From Chinchilla lanigera (taxonomy: Eukaryota; Chordata; Mammalia; Rodentia; Chinchillidae): a DNA stretch of 64,000 nucleotides. The stretch is taken from assembly GCF_000276665.1 (NCBI RefSeq), contig NW_004955429.1, positions 4,325,936 through 4,389,935 on the forward strand. Reading direction: 5' to 3'. Made by a program: the position numbers and the translations under genes. The stretch's first letter is position 1, and each line of letters starts with the position of its first letter. The notes beneath the pieces are model-generated. The model had not been told where the DNA came from. It did not search any database and was given only the letters and a program-made list of their open reading frames with translations. Of this stretch, positions 55,233 to 64,000 are shown piece after piece.

Positions 55233-55258
55233 GGCACACACACACACACACACACACA
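55233..55258. repeat. (CA)n microsatellite
   Basis: About 12 CA units. Confidence 0.95.
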
Positions 55259-55389
55259 GAGGTAAATATAAGTTTAAAATTTATCATAAGTTTAAAATTA
55301 TTAGATTCACTACAGTAATAGAAATTTAATCTCAAGGGCTTTGCCTCAACCCACAGATAAGAGGCCCAGTGAGGGGGTAACTCTGATGT

Positions 55390-55740
55390 CATGCTGTAAC
55401 AGGAAATGCAACATCAACACCACCACCACCCCAGCCAGTATACTTCAGTTTCTTAGTTGCCAGGTGGTAGTTCCTGTTCCAGTTCCAGTTGATCCTGTGT
55501 CTTAGAAACAGCTGGTCACTGTGATGTACATTGTATAAACCAATCCGCACTTGACAAGCCATTCTGCCTCTGTACTTCCTGCCTGCTTATCCAATATAAG
55601 CACTAGAGCACCAGAGATCAAGTCCTGATATTCAGGGAAGAATCCTCATCGGTGTCTGTCGATGTAAATAAATCTGCCTCCCAATCCTAGGTATCATTTT
55701 GGTGCTTCTGCTTGCCATTGCAATGCCTCTGTGTAAACTT
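55390..55740 (+). mobile_element. LTR-like module, solo LTR candidate
   Basis: The order CCAAT ('accaatcc', 55539), TATA-like 'aatataag' (55593) and AATAAA (55667) has spacing typical of a gammaretrovirus-like LTR, followed by a T/G-rich stretch. No paired LTR, primer site or viral coding sequence is seen. The ends are not fixed. Confidence 0.45.
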
Positions 55741-56700
55741 GGCAATTCAGATAATCTCCGCTAGTGAGGCTTTTATACTGTACATTTCCCTCTGATAGCT
55801 ACCAGGTAAGTCAAATTAGTAACCACCACATTTGAGCCTATGGGTTGATATTTACATTTTTTAAAGCTCTTTGACACTCTGGACAAGAGTATACCACTTA
55901 GGGTAAAGAATATTTATATCCAATTTCACTTAAATGAGAAGGAAATAGTGTCAGTGGTGAATAAATACACTTCCTTCAGGTCTTTGGTCTAAGTTTTAAT
56001 AAATATGAAATCTGGGTCTTATATTAAAAAATGTTAAAGGTTACATAAATTTATACCCCATGGGAAATACCCCCAACCTGGTTCTGCTTCAAATATAAAT
56101 ATACAAAGGAGGAATCCATACAAGTCTGTTTACAATTTAGAAAGAAAAAATATGTAAAAGTCATGGTGATGAGTTCAGAATGCCCAGGCCAGTTTTCGGT
56201 CAGCTGGCCTTTGAGTTGCTGTGTTTATTTTTCCCATTCTCCTCTGAAACCATAGTTGCTACAAAAATCCCAGAAACCCGAACTGCACTGAATCTACAGC
56301 CTACTTTATTCCATCAAACCCCAGTCACCAAACTGTGATTAAATGGGTGTGAAGACTAAAGCAGCCCACAATTCCTAAAATGTCACATATTTGCAATTTG
56401 ACCAAAATGGAACAGAGCCCGTTAGTCTTGTCTCATTACTTTTTGGAGAGGGAAAATGGAATATCCATGGAAATGCTCCTAAAAGTGTCCTTGTTTTCTT
56501 CTGAAAATGGTATCAATTTACGAAATAAAATTTAATCCCAGTGAATGGTGATCACAGAACAATCTCTCAAGGAAGAACCAAACCACCCAACACTTTGGTG
56601 TTCACACTGTGCTTGGAGCAGGAGACAACTGACACACACATGTAGCACACATGTTCACCTTCACTAACTGCATAATGAGGAGTGTCTCTTCTCCAAAGTG
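55741..56700. other. Unique sequence
   Basis: No gene or repeat recognised. Confidence 0.45.
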
Positions 56701-56713
56701 CCGGCTGTCTTTT

Positions 56714-56790
56714 TTTTGGTACCGGGAATCAAACTCAGGACCTTGTGCTTGCCAGGCAGGCACATGTGCTGCTGAGCTATCTCACGGGCC
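56714..56790 (-). repeat. ID-type SINE, reverse, with target duplication
   Basis: 'ggtaccgggaatcaaactca', 'cttgccaggcaggcacatgt' and 'gctgagctatctcacgggcc'. Flanks ccggctgtcttttt (56701) and ccagctgtcttttt (56791) match at 13 of 14. Confidence 0.95.
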
Positions 56791-56804
56791 CCAGCTGTCT
56801 TTTT

Positions 56805-57309
56805 GAGGTCTAAACACTAGGAGTTCCAGGATAAAAACTGCAGTTCTCTCTGAACTAATGAACCAGCCCCTTCAGACTAACAGAAAACATTTTAATGACC
56901 CTTGTTTATGATGGGATCAGTTCTTTCTATGTAGAAAAGACCATTAGTCAGTAGACTTAATATTCTACTCAGAGATTTCAACAACAGATTCTACAAGCAA
57001 GACATTATAATTTTGCTTGTTTGTGTGTTTATTAGTTCTGGAAGATTTAGCAGACGGCAATAGTACATATTGTCCCAACTAAGCTCTCCATTTATGACAG
57101 CAGCCAAGACTATCAGCTCAACTCTCCCAACACCATTCCTTCTCAAGGAAAAAACTGCAGATCAGCAAGACAGACCCCCTGAATCTGCTCCGCACCCCTT
57201 GCTGCAAATCTGTGCATTTCAGGACAAGTGTGACAAGCCAGAGAAGACAAACACACTGTTCTGGGTCTTAGGATGTTATCATATACTCATAAAATATTAC
57301 TGATCTTAA
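56805..57309. other. Unique sequence
   Basis: No feature recognised. The 77-codon frame at 57070-57303 is unsupported. Confidence 0.4.
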
Positions 57310-57915
57310 ATATTGTTGTATAACTTTCATATAACACCAGAAACTCCTTAATGAGAAAAAGTAAGTAAAAACATATATGAATATTTAACAAAAGTCAAAT
57401 CTAAACAAATATAGAGCATGTTTAATTTGCTTATAAAATTAGTGAGAAAAACAGATATTTGCTTGAAAAATCCATGTTACTCAGTCCTCTACTGAATTTT
57501 ATAACACACATCAGGGGATAAAAAGGCATTCAGACGGGAAAGAAACACATGAAGCTGGCTTCCTTCACAGGTGACATGATAGTCTGTGTAGAAAACCCCA
57601 TGGGATTTGTAAGACACAACAGAGACCAGAAATCAGCCCCAAAGCATACAATAAATTAATTTGCACAAAATCCCCAGTATAATTTTGTGGAGAAAAGAAA
57701 GTCTTCTCAACCAATGCCTCTGCAATGTCTAGATATGCATGTAGAAAGAAAATGTAACTTTGCTACTTTTAGCAACACACACACACACAAAAATTCATTA
57801 AACTTGGATGGTAGAGTTAAACACAAAGCTACAACTAAAAGCTTACAGAAGAAAATGCTGTACAGGAGAATAACTGGACTTCAAAAATTTAAACACTACA
57901 TTTACCAAAAAAAGT
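57310..57915 (+). mobile_element. Old L1 ORF2 fragment
   Basis: The stretch 'cacaggtgacatgatagtct' then 'gtgtagaaaaccccatggg' matches the L1 reverse transcriptase active-site block, with FTGD where FADD is expected. 'ggtagagttaaacacaaagc' then 'tacaactaaaagc' matches a later ORF2 block. A CA run (57775-57790) has grown inside it. No intact frame. Confidence 0.7.
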
Positions 57916-58100
57916 AGCTCCCGGCACTCAGGGAGGCTGAAGCAGGAGGATAGCAAGTTCCAGCCCAGCTTTGGTGACTTAGTAACTTAGTGAGATCCTG
58001 TATCAAAATTTAAAAGGGGAGGGAGGGTCATTACTGGGAATGTAGCTCCGTGTGAAGCCCTTGGTTTCAATCCCTATGTTGCACACACAAAAACATTTAG
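57916..58100 (+). repeat. B1-dID composite SINE
   Basis: B1 part 'cactcagggaggctgaagca' to 'gtgagatcctgtatcaaaat', linker, ID part 'actgggaatgtagctccgtg' and 'cccttggtttcaatcccta'. The B1 head is truncated. Confidence 0.82.
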
Positions 58101-58164
58101 AAGATATAAACAGAAGTCACAGAATAGGAAAAATATAGACATATAAGCACAGCATATGTAGTGT

Positions 58165-59260
58165 GGTCAACAAATGCACTGAGTGTTTAAATTTGAAAAA
58201 TTTATTACAGTAAGAGACACACTGACATTATTGTAATTCCCTTCAGAATACTCTTCCTGATTTGAATGTACTTCTTGACACTTTTGGGAGCAATTCTGAA
58301 AACACTCTTTCAAAAGTGTCTTTCGTTTCGCTGTAATAGCTGCCTCCGTGTCCTGAACTGATTCAAAATACTTACCTTCCATGGTGGTGTTGACTTTGTA
58401 GAAGAGCTAGAAGTTGCTAAATTCAGTGAATAAAGTAAATGAAGACACAGTGTTTTTACTGGACAGAGATTGTTGTGCGAGAAGCAATCTATGTTACAAA
58501 GAGTTGTCATGATTGGGAATGAAACCATTTGCCCATTTTTTTAGGCTGTTTTCTACCCACGTCACTTCTTGAACACGCTAATAAGCCCTTGTACTATTCA
58601 GAGTTGACCAGAGTGTTCCTGGGTACCAACTCAGCTCGCACAATTCCATTAAGATCAAAAGACACAATCGATGTCACCCTGATGTTGGATCTTGATTGAC
58701 GTGCTTTTTCAAGGATAGAGAAATGGGTGACTTCGCTTGAAAGCTCTAAACTTTGGTCTCAGGATCATAATCATAAACTCAAATTTCCTTCCTAGAGATG
58801 AGGTTTCTTAAAAAGCTAGAACAGGAAGCAGTATGGGCTTGAAACTCCAATGAAATGGACAAACGCTGTTGTTTTTGTCTGACAGTCAAAGTGCAAGGAA
58901 CAAATTTCACACTCACAGGCTTCATGTTTAAATTGTTAGTTAAAATGCTTAGAACTGAACCACAAGAGATGTCCACGTCCTCAGAAGTTTCCCTGCTAGA
59001 CAGCCACCTGTTCGGTAGAATTGTTTCACTCAGTCTGTTGGCATGCCCATGGGCTTCTATGTTGAAAGGCATCTCACACTCTTCTGTCTGCAGCCAACCG
59101 GCAACCATTACAAAATCACTAGACTCACTCGTACACTTTCTTCATGGCCACTGCGACATCATCATCAACCACTTTTAACATGTCACATGTTTCTTTAGCA
59201 CATTTTTGCAGCTTAAAACAAAATTTCATGTTAATATGTTGTGCTTGAGCTGTGAGTTCT
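58165..59260 (-). pseudogene. Decayed Tc1/mariner transposase gene
   Basis: Read on the minus strand, the pieces line up with a mammalian mariner-type transposase from N- to C-terminus: a helix-turn-helix region with INMKFCFKLQKC near 59260-59180, then DISCGSVLSILTNN and VKFVP near 59000-58900, then VYDYDPETK near 58760-58735, then a C-terminal piece with FESVQDTEAAI and SEGNYNN near 58380-58200. Mariner transposases cut and paste their element using a catalytic acidic triad. In-frame stops, frameshifts and losses between the pieces show the gene is dead, and the first and last acidic residues cannot be confirmed. Frames at 58167-58382, 58310-58528 and 58779-59108 are remnants of it. Inverted terminal repeats and a TA duplication were not found. 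It resembles the family represented in human by the FLJ37770/GVQW3-type protein, a recollection to be checked. Confidence 0.82.
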
Positions 59261-59269
59261 GATTCACTT

Positions 59270-59584
59270 TAAAACACACCTTCTCTCAATGGTAGCTCAC
59301 AACTGACAGATTGTACCAAAGAAATTCAAATTTGTCATGTGCTGTTACTAGGGTTCAACACACCTTTTCTCATGTGGAAGACCCCTGCCTTCTCACTGGA
59401 TGATGCTCGCCAGTGACACTCATCATGTTTTTGAAATCATATCTCATGCATGACACATATACAACAAATATATATATACATACATGCATATTGCATGTAT
59501 ACAAAATACATATGTGTAGAAAACATGTAAAAATGACTTTTGACTAAAATAATATATCTAAAGAAAAAAACAAGTAAATATTAA
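59270..59584. other. Unassigned AT-rich sequence
   Basis: It may include the decayed 5' flank of the mariner element. An AT/ATAC-rich stretch lies at 59460-59520. Confidence 0.35.
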
Positions 59585-60540
59585 AGATAACTCATTTTAT
59601 AAAATCAGCGAAAACCTTGAACAGACACTTCACAAGGAAGATTCAAGAAAGGTAAATAATATCACACAAACATGAGCAATATTATTAGTTATCAAGGAAA
59701 TGCAAGCTAAAATCAGAATGATTAAAGTTAAAAGACTAACAAGAGCAAATGTTGGTGAGAATGTAGACCCAGTAGAACACTCCCAGGAGTGTAAAATAAT
59801 ATAACACCTTGTAAAAAATGTAAATTTTAAAATAAAACTAAACATATACATAGGCTAAAATAGATTCACAGACTGCATTCATAAGAATGTGTTTATTAGT
59901 ATTTGGCTATAATAACCCACAATAGAAAACAAACAAAATATCTATCAGCATTTAATGTAAGGACATATAATGGTATATGCCTATAGTGGAAAATTATTCA
60001 GCAATAAAAAAAAACAAAAGAACTATTAATACACACAATCTCAAAAATTAATATATTAAATGAAAGAAAACAGTCACCAAAGTGTCAAAGTATGTCTGTC
60101 CATATATTAAGTTCAAGAACAGGCCAAACTAGCCCACAGTGATAGATATCAGGGCAGTTGTTCCCCATGGATGCTGAGAATTAACTGTAAAAAGGCTTGA
60201 GAAAACTTTCTAGCCAGGCGTAGTGGCACATGCCTGGAATCCCAGCACTCAGGAGGCTGAGGCAGGAGGATCGTCGTGAGTTCAAAAGCAGTCTGGGTGA
60301 CAAAGTGAGCTCAAGGGCAGCCTGCACTTTATAGTAAGACCCTGTCTCAAAAAGACCAAAAAAAAAAAAAAAGAAAAGAAAACTTTCTGGACTGATACAA
60401 ATGTTAGTCTTCATTATGATGGTGGTTTCATAGGTTAATGTATTTATCAAAACTTATCAAACTATATACTCCACATTTCCACATTTTAGTCTACATACAT
60501 CTTACTTCAAAAGTGAGATAATATTAATCTTATCAAGTGA
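59585..60540 (+). mobile_element. Old L1 3' end, split by a SINE
   Basis: 'cttgaacagacacttcacaa', 'tatcaaggaaatgcaagcta', 'ggaaaattattcagcaataa', 'ggatgctgagaattaactg', and after the SINE 'atgatggtggtttcataggt', 'atcaaaacttatcaaactat' are the ordered final blocks of an ancient L1. Confidence 0.85.
60211..60376 (+). repeat. B1-type SINE with target duplication, in L1
   Basis: 'gccaggcgtagtggcacatg' to 'gaccctgtctcaaaaagacc' plus A tail. 'gaaaactttct' occurs on both sides, splitting the L1. Confidence 0.94.
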
Positions 60541-60894
60541 TAGAGGATAACTGATAGTTTGTATATCTTGTTTGTAATGTACACAAGTATTTTAAATTTT
60601 TTTAAGTTGGATACTTCTACTCTAGAAAACATTAAATGCATGTCATCCATTCAGACTTAAAAGGTAGGTGCTCATAAAAATTGGATATATGTCTAAGCCT
60701 TTATTTCATGTAAGAGTTAAAGATTTTTCTAAAAATTTTTAAATTGTTTAACCATGTGTAAAGACCAAGGAAATATAAAATAAATGCTATGGAAAGGTAG
60801 AGTGGCATCAAATGGACTCAAGAATGAGATGAAATTTCACAGTGATAATAATAGAGAATAATGAAAAGAAAGAACAAATAAAAATTGCAAGATT
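60541..60894. other. Unassigned AT-rich DNA
   Basis: No feature recognised. Confidence 0.4.
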
Positions 60895-60910
60895 AATTAA
60901 GCATTCCAGG

Positions 60911-60994
60911 GCTGGGGATATAGCTCAACGGCACAGCGCCTGCCTGGCGAGTACAAGGTCCTGAGTTCGATTCCCAGTACCCTCCCCCTGACAA
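60911..60994 (+). repeat. ID-type SINE without A-tail, perfect 16-bp target duplication
   Basis: 'gctggggatatagctcaacg', 'cgcctgcctggcgagtacaa', 'gttcgattcccagtaccc', then 'tccccctgacaa' in place of the usual poly-A. The direct repeat aattaagcattccagg is perfect at 60895-60910 and 60995-61010. Confidence 0.95.
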
Positions 60995-61010
60995 AATTAA
61001 GCATTCCAGG

Positions 61011-61640
61011 AATCATCCAATCCAAGGAATGGATGCGAGGAACAGACAAGCTGTGGCCCATGTGGAAAAACATAACTCACAAAATATGCGTTACAACTGG
61101 GAGCCCTGCAATGACCTTGGGTCTATTCTCATACCACGCATACCTCTCATTCCACGGGACACAAATATGCCTTTCATATTAGAAAGAAGACTGTTTCCTA
61201 TATGTTCAGTCTTTTCAGTGGCCACCAAGGCATGGGACAGGCAGCTGGACAGAAGCTGCTTACATTTTCCAAAACCTTGATTTCTTTCCAGACGGCTATA
61301 TATTATTCTCTAAAAATGTGTTCACGGGATTCACAAGTACTATCTCTGAGAACCAGACTTCTATGCATGCTTATGATAAAATAGATCACTGGAGAAGTAT
61401 GATGTGTTACTATAAATGATAATCATAAGATAGAATGTGGGTATCATGAGGTCTATTGCCATTTTATTACAGTCTGCTTCCACTTTCTCCTCAGGAAAGA
61501 ATTAAGAAATCAGTAAGAGTTCTAGTTTCTCTTTTCAGCTCTGAACTCTAATCTCCATAAGGGCTGGGATTGTGTTTTACAACTCTTTTTCTCCCAGGGA
61601 GTTGTGAGCAAGTCTGAACTTTAACAATTATTTACTTCCT
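61011..61640. other. Unique sequence
   Basis: No gene supported. Two overlapping frames of 83 and 60 codons have no domain. Confidence 0.4.
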
Positions 61641-61651
61641 TTAAGTGAATT

Positions 61652-61848
61652 GAACAGCCAGGTGTGGTGGTGTCCACCTGTAATCCCAGCACTTGGTAGG
61701 CTGAGGCAGAAGGATCACCATAAGTTTGAGGCCAACCTGGGCTACATAGTGAGTTCAAGGCCAGCATGAACTGGATAGCAAGTTCAGCATGAACTGAACT
61801 TACATAGCAAGACCCTGTCTCAAAGAAATAAAACAAAAAAAAAAAACA
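61652..61848 (+). repeat. B1-type SINE with extra internal duplication
   Basis: A normal head ('gccaggtgtggtggtgtcca') and end ('aagaccctgtctcaaagaaa'), but 'catgaactggatagcaagtt' is followed by a second, altered copy ('catgaactgaacttacatag'), making the unit about 25 bp longer than its relatives. Confidence 0.9.
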
Positions 61849-61854
61849 AATTAA

Positions 61855-62480
61855 TTGCACCACCTTATATTTTTCCCTCTGCACTTTCAGGAACGCCAGT
61901 GTTTACCTAGCAAATGTCTCTCTACTCTAGCTCCCTTGTTTTTTCTAAGTATGCTTTGAAGGTGGATTTTTTTATATTTATTCATGCATCTCTTACTGAT
62001 TTCTTAATTCTTTCCTGAGGAGTTCAATCACTAAATAGATAAACTGTTTCCATTTTGTGGTAAGAGTCTTGCTTTCTCTATGATTTCCTCCAAAAGGAAG
62101 AGCAATAAATCAAACAGAGCAAACATGAGCTGTGTCAACATAGCAAAGCACCTGCAGAACAACAGCTCATAGCTCACAAACACTTATGCAACTATTTCAT
62201 GGTTTGTCCCGGATCCAACAGCAAGATTTCCCTGACAGTAACTCTCTCCCTGCCGATGAGGTCACGCCCCTTGAATCTGGTAGCGTAACTGACTACAATA
62301 CTGTACTGTTGCTTCTGGAAATGACAGAATGCGATATGTGCTCAGTGTGAGTCACCAAAAGGTGTTATATCTATTAGCAGACAAGACAGAAAATGATGAT
62401 AGCAACCACAGCATCTGACACATAGATACAGGTATATAGACATAGATATAGACATATGTATGTATAATTTACTGTTTGCA
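61855..62480. other. Unique sequence
   Basis: No gene recognised. 'gatgaggtcacgcccctt' at about 62256 combines a CRE/nuclear-receptor-like half site with a GC box, of unknown meaning. Confidence 0.4.
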
Positions 62481-62484
62481 AGAG

Positions 62485-62640
62485 AGTTTTGTGTGCATAC
62501 GTACTTCTGTTAGTCCTCACTACCACATTATACACATAGTAAACATAGGAATGGCTCTAATTTTCTTCATAATGCAGATGATGAAATGGATCCTGAGCAA
62601 TTATTCACGCAGGGTCACAAAATCATAGTCTTCTTTGATA
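62485..62640 (+). repeat. MIR SINE fragment
   Basis: 'gttagtcctcactaccacat', 'cataatgcagatgatgaaat' and 'cacgcagggtcacaaaatca' keep the MIR order. Confidence 0.6.
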
Positions 62641-62930
62641 TTTCTGACTCCTGTGTGTTAATAATCTAATTTAACTTATAAAATGTGAGGTATTAGTGAC
62701 CTTTACTAGAGCCATTCCTAAGCTTTGATGCAATATTGTTTAAACTTCATCAAAATGGCTTCTGGTTTAAAATATATAATTTCTCCCAACTGTCCATTAA
62801 AATATCTATAAAACTACAGAAAAAAGGAAGAAAAATTATCATAAGGAAAATTATGACATAGGCAACTTATATGCATATCAGAATCCTGGGTGCTCCTTCA
62901 CTAAATAAAAAGTATACTAGATAAATATTA
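62641..62930. other. Unassigned AT-rich DNA
   Basis: No feature recognised. Confidence 0.35.
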
Positions 62931-62934
62931 ACGA

Positions 62935-63000
62935 GAAATATTAAGCACTTGTTCTATGCCAGACACCGTCCCAGGATCTGGAAATAACTGCCAACAAATA
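62935..63000 (+). repeat. MIR-like head fragment
   Basis: 'attaagcacttgttctatgc' then 'cagacaccgtcccaggatct' resembles the MIR head. Weak. Confidence 0.45.
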
Positions 63001-63065
63001 TGACCTGAGTTCTGCTCATTACAGAACTTACAAAAATCACCCATACATTGCTTCAAAGCACACAC

Positions 63066-63152
63066 CAGCCATGGTGGCACACATCTATACTCCCAGCACT
63101 CAGGAGGCTGAGGCAGGAGGATTGCCATGAGTTCAAGGCTAGCCTGGGCTAA
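63066..63152 (+). repeat. B1-type SINE, 3'-truncated at a microsatellite
   Basis: 'agccatggtggcacacatct' to 'caaggctagcctgggcta', then it breaks into the GATA array. The second half and poly-A are missing. Confidence 0.9.
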
Positions 63153-63153
63153 T

Positions 63154-63177
63154 TGATAGATAGGTAGGCAGGTAGAC

Positions 63178-63221
<44 letters not shown>

Positions 63222-63222
63222 T
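63154..63222. repeat. (GATA)n microsatellite
   Basis: About 11 perfect ATAG units (63177-63221) preceded by GATA/GGTAG variants. Confidence 0.97.
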
Positions 63223-63229
63223 ATACATA

Positions 63230-63262
63230 CAGAGAGAGAAAGAGAGAAAGAGAAAGAGAGGG
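63230..63262. repeat. (GA)n / GAAAGA tract
   Basis: Purine run of GA and GAAA units between the GATA array and the inverted repeat. Confidence 0.9.
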
Positions 63263-63549
63263 ATTTATTGTAAGGAATTGGCACAAGCTATTATAGATTG
63301 AGTTCCAAGGTCTGAGGTCAACAAGCCAGAGAAACAGGAGAGCTGATGGTACAGTTCTATTCCCAAGGCCAGCAGGCTTGGGTAAGAGGGGACTCCTTCT
63401 GCCTGATTGCATTTGAATGGGGACACTGGTTTTATCATCCTCTGCCCTTGAACTGAAACATCAGCTCTTCTGGGTCTCAAGCCTGCTGGCCTTGGGACAA
63501 AGACTGTACCATCAGCTCCCCTGTTTCTCTGGCTTGTTGATCTCAGACC
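63263..63549. repeat. 72-bp inverted repeat of an LTR-like element
   Basis: The arms at 63309-63380 and 63478-63549 are reverse complements with 66 of 72 matches by my count, separated by a 97-bp spacer. The right arm and its upstream text ('cttgaactgaaacatcagct' then 'cttctgggtctcaagcctg') are the forward strand of a common mammalian LTR-like repeat. The left arm continues into 'gccaattccttacaataaat' on the minus strand, the same repeat's 3' part. So two partial, opposite copies overlap by the 72 bp. Confidence 0.85.
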
Positions 63550-64000
63550 TATAAACATGTAACCAGATGCACACATACATAAATATAACCAGGTACACAA
63601 ATATATGCATATAAGCAGATACATACATGCATGCATGCATATAACAAGATACATACATACATATAACCAGGTATGTGCATGCATGCTGCACATAACCACA
63701 CACATACACACGTATAACCAGATACATGCATGTATATAACCAGATATATACATACACATATACATATAACCAGATACATACATACATACAAATAACCAGA
63801 TGCATACATACATATAACCAGATACATACATACACACATATAACCAGATACATACATACATACATATATAACCAGAAACATATATACATACCTATATCCA
63901 GATACATACATACATACATATAACCAGATAAATACATACATATAATGAGATAGATGCATACATACATACATATAACTTCATACATACATACATATAACCT
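63550..64000. repeat. CATA-based minisatellite array, runs off the window
   Basis: Units such as 'ataaccagatacatacatac' of about 20-40 bp repeat to the end of the window, with spread-out variants (aacaagat, aaccaggt, aatgagat). The minus-strand frames rich in Tyr, Met, Cys and Val, up to 198 codons, are by-products of this array. Confidence 0.95.

Noticed and set aside
63265..63985. Overlapping minus-strand frames of 118-198 codons rich in Tyr, Met, Cys and Val
   Set aside because: They are translations of the CATA array and change frame without loss of openness. No non-repeat protein content.
63154..64000. CRISPR array
   Set aside because: Units are simple tetranucleotide derivatives without unique spacers, and the DNA is mammalian.

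Overview
This window is non-coding mammalian DNA, and the repeats point to a rodent. No protein-coding exon of a host gene, no tRNA or rRNA gene and no bacterial-type feature can be supported. The open reading frames are short and either fall in repeats or microsatellites or are within what chance allows. The rodent call rests on three SINE families: (1) 7SL-derived B1-type monomers ending in 'gagaccctgtctc' plus an A-rich tail; (2) ID-type tRNA-Ala-derived SINEs with a 'gctggggatttagctca' head and a 'ggtaccgg' end; (3) composites in which a B1-like unit is followed by an ID-like unit (B1-dID). The last are known from squirrel-related rodents, dormice and beavers but are not typical of mouse or rat. 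A beaver or another non-murid rodent is my best guess, at low confidence.

Layout. 1-4 kb: mostly unique AT-rich DNA with TG and CA microsatellites. 4-13 kb: many SINEs and a broken L1 (about 7.2-8.9 kb) that carries two B1s, a MaLR LTR with a 5-bp target duplication and a 180-bp purine tract. 14-22 kb: a MaLR/ERVL LTR field, including two related solo LTRs at 16.1 and 20.4 kb and a nearly complete MLT1 at 16.7 kb, with an L1 3' end and MIRs. 22.6-24.5 kb: repeat-poor DNA that looks like a conserved element, and a U2 snRNA fragment. 25-30 kb: LTR-like segments, SINEs and a MIR. 30-35 kb: a Tigger MITE, a HAL1-like element, an L1 5'-like segment, an L2 and an L1 3' end. 36-37 kb: stacked MaLR LTRs interrupted by SINEs. 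37.5-39.3 kb: two short hAT-like MITEs of one family. 39.4-40.3 kb: a CpG-containing repeat-free block, the best candidate regulatory element. 40-50 kb: MIR, composite SINEs, MER2, ID elements (several with perfect target duplications) and further LTRs. 51.3-53.8 kb: the longest L1, with a recognisable reverse transcriptase region. 54-58 kb: hAT fragment, LTR-like module, old L1. 58.2-59.3 kb: a decayed Tc1/mariner transposase gene on the minus strand. 59.6-60.5 kb: an old L1 split by a SINE. 63-64 kb: GATA and CATA arrays flanking a 72-bp inverted repeat.

The elements do not work together as a system. The record is one of layered insertion: ancient MIR, L2, MLT1, HAL1, Tigger, mariner and hAT relics overlaid by lineage-specific B1, ID and B1-dID SINEs. 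The most interesting items are the decayed mariner transposase, the pair of ~80-bp hAT MITEs, the hairpin between two expanding microsatellites, and two candidate conserved regulatory blocks. All identifications come from reading the sequence and remembered consensus patterns. No database search was run.
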